DNA of 64,000 nucleotides from Corynebacterium flavescens (GTDB lineage: Bacteria; Actinomycetota; Actinomycetes; Mycobacteriales; Mycobacteriaceae): contig NZ_VXKK01000009.1 in assembly GCF_008693105.1 (NCBI RefSeq), positions 62,001 to 126,000 on the forward strand, written 5' to 3'. The notes beneath the pieces were generated by a model. The model saw only the letters and a list, made by a program, of their open reading frames with translations, did not search any database and was not told the DNA's origin. The position numbers and the translations under genes are program-made. This document shows positions 42,231 to 49,928 of this stretch, piece by piece; within the stretch, counting starts at the first letter, position 1, and each line of letters opens with the position of its first letter.

Positions 42231-44582
42231 ATGAGTATGCATAGCGAAACAAAGATCAGCGATATCCCATTCTCCGAGTTGGCTTTGGTGCACGCATTGC
42301 CCCAAGCGGATGCGGAGCATATCGCCGAGGTCTTGTCACCGCAGTTCTCTCGCTTCGCCGGCGATATTGCCCGGGCCTTGGGCGGGGAGTCAGTCGAGCA
42401 CCCGCAGCTGCGAGCCGCGGCGCTCAACGAGCGCCTCGCACAGATGGAGCATAAGCGTGAGGCCGCACGGGCAGCAGCAGAGGCGGCCGAGGCCGCTGCA
42501 GGTGCAGCGGCGCAAACAGCAGAAGTTGCACAATCAGCACAGCCTGCGCATAGGGTGCCGGAGCAGCCGGCTAAGCACTCCGCGAAGGAGGACAAGCCGC
42601 GAGCTTCCGTTAGTTCTTTAAGTCTCCGTGAGCAGCTGCTGGCTCAACGCCGGCAGCGTGATGCTGCAACTCAGGTCGATGAGAACGACTACGTCGGCCT
42701 AGAGGCAGAAGACTTCTCAGCGCCTTATCGATTTGGCCATGATCCGGCCCAAGTGGTGCCAGAGTTGAAGTACGCCGTCGAAAAGCCGGTGGCCAGCTTA
42801 GGTACGGAATCGGGAACGGAACCTGATGCAGAAAGCCCAAGTGAGCTCTTTGTGGATGCAGTTTCGGATGGAATAGCGGAATTCAAGCGACATCCCGTGC
42901 GTATCTGGTGGCAGCCGCTGCGCGCGGCCGCGGATGAGACCGTGCTTTATCGCGTGGTGGCAGCTGATAGGGAAATGGTGGTTACTCCAGACGCGGGTGA
43001 AACACTCGTGGTGACGAAAGGCACCGCTTACCGCGACCTGGAGCCGGGCAACGGCGGACTTCGTCACTACGCAATATGGGCGTACCGGGGCATCGAAATA
43101 ATCGATGTGGTTGACAGCCAACCCGAGCTCATCGCAGAAACCGTCGTGGTTTATCCGCCCAATAATTTCAAGGTGGCGCCGACCCAAGGCGCTATCCAGG
43201 CCACGTGGGATCTGCTCGAAGGACATACCGGCGCGCTCGTGTATGCCTGCCGGGACACCGAGGTGCGCAACCGGCTTAGCCCTAACTTCCAGGTGGAACC
43301 CGATCCAGGCGGACGCAAGGTGACGATTCCCACCGAAGAGAGCGGGCAGACCATGGTGGTATCCGTGCGCGGGCAGGTGGAGTTCCGTGGTGAAATCATC
43401 CTCGGCAGCGCGGAGCTCGTGGCGGAAGAATCCATCAAGGTGGCAAGCGAGCTCGACTACATGACCTTGAAGAGCTGCCAGCGCGAGATCGAAGAAGGCA
43501 ATGATTACATCGCAGTGCAGTGGACCGCCCCGAAGACTGGGGAGGTAAAGATTTATGTCACGCAGCACTCCCTTGACCCAGATTTCGCCAATAGGCCGGT
43601 GCCGCGCAACTTCATTGATTCTGCTTTTAGCAGCGGCATCATTGCCTCACAGGGCCAAGATCGCCCCGGTGACGAGCGCTTCGACCGCACGCCCTGGCCC
43701 ACCGACTGGCACCAGGTGTATGTCACCCCGGTGAACTTCAATGACACCGAAGGCTGGGTGGGCCAATCCATGGTCCTGCAGCGCGTCTCTCCCATTAAGG
43801 AGGGGACGTGGCGGCTCATCGAGCGCGTGGATAGCCAGCTCATCACCTTCGATTGGCCCCTCGGCGCGGAGATGGTGGAGTGCATCCGAGATGAGTCAGA
43901 GACCGTTTTGCTGCGTGAGGAATACGAGCGCCAGGGCGGCATCCGCCTCAAGCTGCGCAATTATGGGGAGACCGTGCGGCTGCGGCCGCGCGCTATCTTT
44001 GCCGGCGAGTACACGGATGCGCCGATAACGAGCGTGGTGTACGCGGGCCTGCAGGTGTTCAACTACGTGCTGCGATATGACTGGGCTAGTTCTTCCGTCG
44101 GCGTGTGGATTAAAAGCCACGAGGGAGAATCCCGCATGCCTCCTAGCTTCCAGCTGGTATTCAATCCGCAGCGGTTGCCCCTACACGCGGATGACGGTCA
44201 GACCGTGGAGTTCTCCGAGGACATGGCGATCAAGACCATCTACTCACCGCGGAGCATTGCCGCAGAGTATGGGCCGGATCCCAGCCTGGTAGCAAGTCTG
44301 GGCAGCTACATGGATCGCGGTGGATTCCTCCGTCTCTTTGTCATCGAGGACTTTGTGGCTTCCACGGCGGCCGGAGGCGACCTGACGGATAAGTTGTGGG
44401 GCGATCAGACTGAGTATTCTTCCGGTTTTTCTACAGGTTTTTCTTCCGGATTACCCGGGGAGCCCGAGCCCGTTGCCACGCAGAGCGAGGCGGTCATCGT
44501 GGAAGAAAACATCGCAGGAGGGCTATATGTCTTGCCCGCCCAGCAGCGCGGTGGATACGACCTAGGGGGACAGCCACAGTGA
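42231..44582 (+). CDS. Fn3-like beta-rich protein of the operon, 783 aa
   Basis: The N-terminal 60 residues are helical. An Ala/Glu-rich coiled coil follows (KREAARAAAEAAEAAAGAAA), then a charged linker. From about residue 210 the chain is a series of beta-sandwich repeats with fibronectin-III character: VRIWWQPL...VLYRVV and a YRDLEPG...HYAIWAYRG turn, then AIQATWDLLEG, YIAVQWTAP and WRLIERVD. No signal peptide or TM helix is present, so it is cytoplasmic despite the Fn3 look. It may be a scaffold for the GTPase and vWA partners. The ATG at 42231 lies 21 bases after the previous stop with AGAGAGG upstream; its stop overlaps the next GTG start. Confidence 0.75.
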   Translation: MSMHSETKISDIPFSELALVHALPQADAEHIAEVLSPQFSRFAGDIARALGGESVEHPQLRAAALNERLAQMEHKREAARAAAEAAEAAAGAAAQTAEVAQSAQPAHRVPEQPAKHSAKEDKPRASVSSLSLREQLLAQRRQRDAATQVDENDYVGLEAEDFSAPYRFGHDPAQVVPELKYAVEKPVASLGTESGTEPDAESPSELFVDAVSDGIAEFKRHPVRIWWQPLRAAADETVLYRVVAADREMVVTPDAGETLVVTKGTAYRDLEPGNGGLRHYAIWAYRGIEIIDVVDSQPELIAETVVVYPPNNFKVAPTQGAIQATWDLLEGHTGALVYACRDTEVRNRLSPNFQVEPDPGGRKVTIPTEESGQTMVVSVRGQVEFRGEIILGSAELVAEESIKVASELDYMTLKSCQREIEEGNDYIAVQWTAPKTGEVKIYVTQHSLDPDFANRPVPRNFIDSAFSSGIIASQGQDRPGDERFDRTPWPTDWHQVYVTPVNFNDTEGWVGQSMVLQRVSPIKEGTWRLIERVDSQLITFDWPLGAEMVECIRDESETVLLREEYERQGGIRLKLRNYGETVRLRPRAIFAGEYTDAPITSVVYAGLQVFNYVLRYDWASSSVGVWIKSHEGESRMPPSFQLVFNPQRLPLHADDGQTVEFSEDMAIKTIYSPRSIAAEYGPDPSLVASLGSYMDRGGFLRLFVIEDFVASTAAGGDLTDKLWGDQTEYSSGFSTGFSSGLPGEPEPVATQSEAVIVEENIAGGLYVLPAQQRGGYDLGGQPQ

Positions 44583-46117
44583 GCGGTTCATTCAACTTTG
44601 CCTCCTTCAGCGGGCGCGGTGCCCGCGGCGGTCGCGGTGGCTGGGGCGTAGGCACCGTCGTTGGCGATCTGGGACGTGACCAGGTCCGCGACCTCGTTAC
44701 TTATGTTCCGACCTCCCTAGGCGGTGGCCAATCCATTCCCAAGTTCCCTTCACCGGAGATGCGGGCTCGTTTCTTGCGGCGTACCGCGGTTTTTTCCCTC
44801 AGCGCTGACGCCTCCTCCTGGATCACTATGGTCTCCGTGCACGCAGGCACGGATGCCACGGGGCGCGGGGGAAACGTTTATACCCTCACCAATGTCATGA
44901 GCACGGCGATTCCTCCCGCACCGGAGCTCGTGCTTTATTCGCCGGATATTCCGGCCCCCTTTTCCATCCATGAGGTCGATACCGCGCCGGTTCCGCGCGA
45001 GATTGTCCAGCCGGGTCCCCTGCAAGATGGCCAGATAGTCGAGGAATTCCTCGACGGTGAGTTCCGCAACCCTGAGCGCTTGCCGCTGCCCTTTCGGGAA
45101 GTTGTGCCAAATCCGGACGGTGAGTTTAACCGGGCGCTCGTGGAGGCGATGGCCGCGGTGCTTAACGTGCCCGGGGCTACGGTGGTGCTCTCGGCGCCTG
45201 AGGATCAGGCGGCCTTGTGGATCGCTGCGGTGTCCCCGGCAGTGCCGGAGGGTTTTGGATTTTCCACCTCTGAGAAGGCCTCAACCTTAGAAGAGTTCCC
45301 CAAATCTACCTCGACCATGCTGGTCACCTCGCTTAAGGAGAAGGCCCGCTTAGCCGATATGCGGATGTCAGGCCGCGTGGTTCTCTTCGCCACAGACGAG
45401 CCAATCCCTGATATCACGGGCTTTCTTCCGGCACGGGCGCCGCAGCAGGAACCGGCACTTCAACCGGTGCCGAGCGCCGAGCCTTTCTTGCAGTTCCCCC
45501 ATGAAGTCCTCGGCGAACCCACAGACCTTGAAGAGGACCCTTTCAACACCGCCGCAGTCGCCGCTCCCACGGTGGGCGCGGTTGGCATGGGCGGCGCCGT
45601 CATTCCAGGGGAGACGCTGCCAGGCGCCAATCCCTTTCTTAATGCGGAACCAGCCCCTGAACCAGACCCAATCCCGGGTGCTACTCCGGTGCCGGTGCGA
45701 GGTGGCGGGGACGAGGCCAATGCCCACGTTGGGTCATTGACGCCGGTAGAAGCCGCTAACCTCGAGCATTTCAACGCGCGGTGGTGGTTCGATCATCTGC
45801 GCGCCCATCCCGCGCGCGCTTTAGAGATCGCCTTGTTGCTGCCCACGCACTTCGGTCCGAACCAGCGCGAGTTGGCGTTAGCGGCTTGTGTGGTGGAATG
45901 GAGCATTTCCTTGCCGACTGCCTTCGAGGAATTGGTAGCGCCGGTTCTCGGCGGGCTCGACCCGCACTTCCGAGACAAGGTTCGCCACTTGGTTCATACG
46001 CACTTTGAGCAGCACCTGCATCTTGATGAAGCAAAACTCCAACACTTCTACACCCTCGGCGCTACGGCTGAAGTGACAGGCCCCACGCACGCAAGCAATG
46101 TCGAAGACGAAAGGTAA
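44579..46117 (+). CDS. GAP1-like (GTPase-associated protein 1) component, 512 aa
   Basis: The first 250 residues resemble the N-terminal GAP1-N domain found beside bacterial double-GTPases. Visible: a Gly/Arg-rich start (RGARGGRGGWGVG) leading to DLGRDQVRDLVTYVP, then PSPEMRARFLRRTAVFSL, WITMVSVHAG and GRGGNVYTLTNVM. A Pro-rich linker near 290-385 contains GANPFLNAEP. A helical C-terminal domain starts EHFNARWWFDHLRAHP. The name rests on pattern memory, not a search. Its role would be as a partner of the P-loop GTPase two genes downstream. It starts with GTG inside the previous stop (GTGA), indicating tight coupling. Confidence 0.6.
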   Translation: MSGSFNFASFSGRGARGGRGGWGVGTVVGDLGRDQVRDLVTYVPTSLGGGQSIPKFPSPEMRARFLRRTAVFSLSADASSWITMVSVHAGTDATGRGGNVYTLTNVMSTAIPPAPELVLYSPDIPAPFSIHEVDTAPVPREIVQPGPLQDGQIVEEFLDGEFRNPERLPLPFREVVPNPDGEFNRALVEAMAAVLNVPGATVVLSAPEDQAALWIAAVSPAVPEGFGFSTSEKASTLEEFPKSTSTMLVTSLKEKARLADMRMSGRVVLFATDEPIPDITGFLPARAPQQEPALQPVPSAEPFLQFPHEVLGEPTDLEEDPFNTAAVAAPTVGAVGMGGAVIPGETLPGANPFLNAEPAPEPDPIPGATPVPVRGGGDEANAHVGSLTPVEAANLEHFNARWWFDHLRAHPARALEIALLLPTHFGPNQRELALAACVVEWSISLPTAFEELVAPVLGGLDPHFRDKVRHLVHTHFEQHLHLDEAKLQHFYTLGATAEVTGPTHASNVEDER

Positions 46118-46126
46118 CCCAAGGCT

Positions 46127-47098
46127 ATGGCTAATTACGCACTCAAAGCCGGCGGCTCGCGGACGGTACCCCAGGCCCCGGTCATCTTTATCGAGGTTTT
46201 TGAAACGGGGGCCGGCGGCGCCGCGTTGGAATTGCAGATTGAGGGGGCTGGGGTTGATGCGACGCGCGTCGACAAGCGGCGCCTGAGCGTGCGCGGCATT
46301 GTGGGCAGTGCCTCCATTGTTGTGCGCCCGCCTCTTGGCGCGACCTTTGGTACCAGTAGCAGCGTGCAGCTGCGGGTGGATACCGGCGAGCACCAATTAG
46401 ACTTCCCCCGCGTGCTTGTCGACGCCGCTGAGGACGAGGGCGAACACCTCGCCGACGTGGTTGCCGCGGACGGTAGCTACCGTTTTTTGGCCTATGGCTC
46501 GGATGCGGGAACCAAGTATTCCGCTGAGGCCCGCGAGGTTCGCTCCACGGTGCGTCGAGAGGACTTGGAAGGCGTGGCGCTCTCCGAGTTCCGGGTCATC
46601 GTGGATAGTTCCGCCTCGATGGCGGTCAATACTTCGCGGGATGCCATTGCGGCCATCGCCCGCTACATTGACGGGCTGCGGGTGGGCTATACCGCGCGTA
46701 GCTTTAGCATCACCGATGGGCAGGCAAGCTCCCAGAATACAGAGGTCCCCCAGCTAGAGGAGTTTGTTACCAAGATCATCGCGGCCGGCGCGGACCGTGT
46801 GGGATCACGGCGCTGGGATGCGCAGCGCGAGCGCACTCGCGGCGCGGATACCCTCACCGTCTATGTCACGGACGGTCCCACCTCAGACATGTTTGAGTCC
46901 TCCGCACCCACCGCTGTTCTTATCACGGGTCCCATTGCCCGCCAAGAACGAGAGCTTGCGCGCAAGAGCGCGGGGCGCGCTCCCGTGGCCTTCGCCGTCA
47001 TCGATGATGAGGCCATCGCGGAGCTTAAACAGGGCAATGCCACAGGCCTTGCGCAACTGAGTGAGCAGGTAGCCCAGCTTTTGAAGGAGAAGAACTAG
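46127..47098 (+). CDS. Cytoplasmic vWA-domain protein, 323 aa
   Basis: The first 130 residues form a beta-rich domain with TerD-like flavour (VIFIEVFETGAGGAALELQIEG, then RRLSVRGIVG). The vWA fold follows from about residue 160 with MIDAS FRVIVDSSASM and LTVYVTDGP, the second metal-loop position. No signal sequence or TM helix is present, unlike the first vWA protein of the operon, so the pair sit on opposite sides of the membrane. TerD resemblance is weak and only compositional. The ATG at 46127 is 9 bases after the previous stop, and the stop is immediately followed by the GTPase ATG. Confidence 0.8.
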   Translation: MANYALKAGGSRTVPQAPVIFIEVFETGAGGAALELQIEGAGVDATRVDKRRLSVRGIVGSASIVVRPPLGATFGTSSSVQLRVDTGEHQLDFPRVLVDAAEDEGEHLADVVAADGSYRFLAYGSDAGTKYSAEAREVRSTVRREDLEGVALSEFRVIVDSSASMAVNTSRDAIAAIARYIDGLRVGYTARSFSITDGQASSQNTEVPQLEEFVTKIIAAGADRVGSRRWDAQRERTRGADTLTVYVTDGPTSDMFESSAPTAVLITGPIARQERELARKSAGRAPVAFAVIDDEAIAELKQGNATGLAQLSEQVAQLLKEKN

Positions 47099-48109
47099 AT
47101 GAGTACCCTAGCGCGTTGCCCGTGGACCTTCCAGCCTTTGGAAGATGGCGCGACGGTCAGTCCCTATACCCACCGGGAACTGCTCCCCGGCTGGGCCGAT
47201 TCGGTGACGCATTGCATCGCCATGGCCGGTGCCCGCGCCTCCGGAAAGTCCCTCTATACCGCGGTGATGGTGAAGCAGCTGCAGCTGCTGGCTAACCACC
47301 ACAAGGTCTCCGTCCTGGCGGCGGATGAGTCGACGGAAGAGCGCTTCCGGGAAAACTATGAGATTCCGCTCTTTGAAGAGATGAAGATCATGGGCGCTAC
47401 TCCCTCCGCCCAGTCTGACCAGGCATATCAGCGCGATCCGCTCATCTTTGATCTTGGTCAATGGCCCGACGCCGAGGGCCGGCTGCGCACCAACTACCTG
47501 GTCTTTCGTGACGTTGCCGGGGAGGACCTGGAAAACCTCCCAGAGGATAGGTCCAGCTTGGACTTCTTCAAATTCGCGGACCTAGTCATCTTCCTTTTCG
47601 ATCCGCTGCGCGTTCCGCAGGTGCAGACCTACCTCAAAGGCATCGTCGCCACGCAGGGAGAGCTGGGCGCAGCGCCTTTAGACGTGCTGCGCAACCTGCT
47701 CATCCTCGTGGGCGAGGACGCGCCGCCTTTGGCCGTGACGGTTTCGAAGTTCGATACCCTCCAGAAATTGGAGCTAGTCAGCGGCACGGAGTGGGCGAAG
47801 ATCATGGGCAACCACGGTGCCGCGTTCCGTCGCGATACCGGGTGGAACTTTAGCTTCGATGACGCCCAGATCCTCGACCTCGAGGTGGAGTCGCTGCTGC
47901 TGTTGATGCAGGCCGATGATTTGGTCAATACCGTGCACCGCATTGGCAAGCGCGAAGAGGGCGCCTTCCAGTACTTCGCGGTCTCCGCACTGGGTGAGTC
48001 CCCGCAGGGCGAAGAGCTCTCGCGCAGCGGCATCGCGCCTTTCCGCGTGCTCGACCCCATCCGGTGGTTGCTCAGCTCGCGCGGAGTGATGTGGAGCGAC
48101 GTCGCATGA
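47099..48109 (+). CDS. P-loop GTPase (TRAFAC / double-GTPase type), 336 aa
   Basis: Walker A is AMAGARASGKSLYTA (GARASGKS at about residues 43-50), switch II region LVFRDVAGEDLENL near 137 with the D-x-x-G core, and TVSKFDTL near 214 as a T/N-K-x-D-like guanine-specificity motif. VSALGE near 300 may be the G5 loop. It is not an ABC, RecA or AAA protein. No TM helix is seen. The nearest described group I know is the bacterial double-GTPase/GAP1 systems and the distinct GTPase named with FtsZ-like/vWA clusters. The ATG immediately follows the vWA stop, and the next gene starts inside its stop (ATGA). Confidence 0.82.
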   Translation: MSTLARCPWTFQPLEDGATVSPYTHRELLPGWADSVTHCIAMAGARASGKSLYTAVMVKQLQLLANHHKVSVLAADESTEERFRENYEIPLFEEMKIMGATPSAQSDQAYQRDPLIFDLGQWPDAEGRLRTNYLVFRDVAGEDLENLPEDRSSLDFFKFADLVIFLFDPLRVPQVQTYLKGIVATQGELGAAPLDVLRNLLILVGEDAPPLAVTVSKFDTLQKLELVSGTEWAKIMGNHGAAFRRDTGWNFSFDDAQILDLEVESLLLLMQADDLVNTVHRIGKREEGAFQYFAVSALGESPQGEELSRSGIAPFRVLDPIRWLLSSRGVMWSDVA

Positions 48110-48573
48110 GTTTCGGTACACCGCAGTTCGACGGCGCGGAAGACTACCGCTTTGCCCAGGTATCGCAGCACCAGCGGCAAGCACGCCGCGCGGTGGATAT
48201 GAAGGCACTCTGGGCGCCACTGCCCATCAAGATAGCGGCCGCACTGGAGCTTTTCAGCGCGGCCTACCTTGTGTACTACATCTTTGATCTCGTGGGCGCG
48301 GAGCGCGTGCCGGAAAGCCTGTCTCGCATCGACCACCTGGCCGGGGAGTTCGCGGCTTTCTTAGGCCTCATCGTATTCGCGCTGTGTGTGCTCACCGTCT
48401 ATGCGCTGCGCGCACAGAACTGGGCCCGCATAGGGCTCAGCGTGCTCTCGGCCTTGTTCGTGGTGCTCATCATCGCCCCACGGGTGTGGCCCGTCTCCCT
48501 CGCGGGCATTGCCGTGGTGGTCTTGTTGTGGCTGCCCGCCAATAGGAAGTGGTTTGGGTTCGGCGCGGCTTAA
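48106..48573 (+). CDS. Small four-TM membrane protein, last gene of the operon, 155 aa
   Basis: After a polar 35-residue N-terminus come about four TM helices (IKIAAALELFSAAYLVYYIF; FAAFLGLIVFALCVLTVYAL; IGLSVLSALFVVLIIAPRVW; LAGIAVVVLLWLP). No charged residues suggest a pore. The C-terminus is short and basic (NRKWFGFGAA). No family recognised. It overlaps the GTPase gene by four bases (ATGA) and is the last gene before the HNH repeat begins 46 bases later. It may be a membrane anchor of the complex, together with the first gene's product. Confidence 0.72.
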   Translation: MSFGTPQFDGAEDYRFAQVSQHQRQARRAVDMKALWAPLPIKIAAALELFSAAYLVYYIFDLVGAERVPESLSRIDHLAGEFAAFLGLIVFALCVLTVYALRAQNWARIGLSVLSALFVVLIIAPRVWPVSLAGIAVVVLLWLPANRKWFGFGAA

Positions 48574-48689
48574 GTGGCTCTTCTGGTTGTAGAGTGCATT
48601 GGTTTTGTTGGTCAGCACCGAGCCCGATCATTCAGGATAGGCCGGATGGCCTTTTTACCGCACTACCTAATTCTGGCTAGGCGGCCCGG

Positions 48690-48728
48690 CTGTGGATAAC
48701 CGGGGTGGTGCGGGTGGGTTATCCACAG
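48690..48728 (+). promoter_or_regulatory. Inverted pair of DnaA-box-like sites (repeat copy 2)
   Basis: CTGTGGATAACC (48690-48701) and GGTTATCCACAG (48717-48728) with a 15-base spacer. The arms are identical to those of copy 1, while the spacer sequence has changed. Confidence 0.6.
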
Positions 48729-48791
48729 TTTCCTTACTGGGTGCGGGTTGGGGATTGTCGCGGCGGTGGGCGGTGTCTTAGCGTGGCGGTC

Positions 48792-49798
48792 ATGGGCTTG
48801 CAGGAGTATTTCGCACAACTTAGCCGGGGTGTTGACCTCGTTGCCGAGTGCTCAGGGCTGTCTGCCCCAGACCTTGAGAAGATGGGGGCTAGCGCGCAGG
48901 ATGCCGCCGAGCTTATAAGCCTGCACACCATCTACTTCGGCCCCACACCCTACACAAGCAAGCAGCGCTCGGCCGTTAATGCGGCCAGGCGCAACGGGCA
49001 CACCTTGAGCACTCTGCGCCACATCGAATCCTTTACCCGCCGCGTTCAAGGACGCCTGGCCACGTGGAACCTACGCGTAGAGTTATGCGCCACGCCCAGC
49101 GAGCAGGTTACTGCGGTAGCCAGGCGCCGGCTGCGCGAGATGCGCGCCCCCGCGAGTATTGCGAGCGCGCACTGTTGCGCCAGCACCCCAATGGGCTGGC
49201 TACCTTGACAGTGACCGGCAATGGGTTGGATATGGCGGATGCCTTCCGAACCATCGACCATAAGCGGCCAGGCGAGAGCTTTATCGCCCGCATGCTCGGC
49301 AAGGCGGACGGGGCCCCGGCTGAGCGTACTCGTGTGACGACTATGGCAGTCCTCCGGCTGGAGGACTACGGGAAGCTTGTACGCCGCGAGCGCGATGATG
49401 TGATGGTGCGCACCACCAGTGGGACTGTTATCACCGGCGCGCAGCTTGTAGAGCGTGCCTGTGCTAATGAGGGTCTTATTACGGTGATTAGTCGGGCGCT
49501 GGGGCCGGTGGACTTGTACCGCTTTGAGCGCTTCGCATCATCAAAACAGCGCACGATGCTCGCAGCAGAGCACCCCACGTGTGCGTGGCCGGGCTGTACC
49601 ATCCCGGCAGAGCGGAGCCAGTTCCACCATCTCACGCCGCGGAAGCACGGTGGGGAGACTAACGTTGCCAACCTAGTGACCTTGTGTAGCTATCACAATG
49701 GTGTTAATGAGGATGATCCGAATGCGCCACCGCGGCGCGGGCGCCTGACCCGTAAGGGCGGGACAATAGTCTGGCAGCCACCGCACACCAGCCTTTAG
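48792..49798 (+). pseudogene. Frameshifted DUF222/HNH endonuclease gene (copy 2)
   Basis: It is collinear with the intact gene at 9395-10399 but has lost one C in a cytosine run: five C at about 49147-49151 against six in copy 1 (9750-9755). The first frame then reads REMRAPASIASAHCCAST and stops near 49208, while the downstream frame continues REYCERALLRQHPNG to an intact HNH motif (CAWPGCTIPAERSQFHH, LCSYHN). Everything else is preserved, so the lesion is recent or possibly reversible by slippage. A sequencing error in the homopolymer is the main alternative. Confidence 0.8.
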
Positions 49799-49928
49799 GA
49801 TAACAAGCCCAACGGCGACTTCCAGCACCCCAAAAACAAACCCAGCCCGCGATCCTCCCAACTGCAAGAGATGAGTGGCTAGAGGAAATGGACTTTTTTC
49901 TGTGGAATCCGAGTGACGATTGAGGGCC

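Larger units (their letters stand above)
48620..49831 (+). repeat. HNH/13E12-type dispersed repeat, copy 2
   Basis: Same unit as 9223-10431, in direct orientation. It begins with the same GAGCCCGATCATTCAGGATAG edge and ends shortly after the gene (CAGCACCCC). Located 46 bases after the tubulin/vWA operon, so it may provide that operon's 3' boundary. Its gene is frameshifted. Confidence 0.85.
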
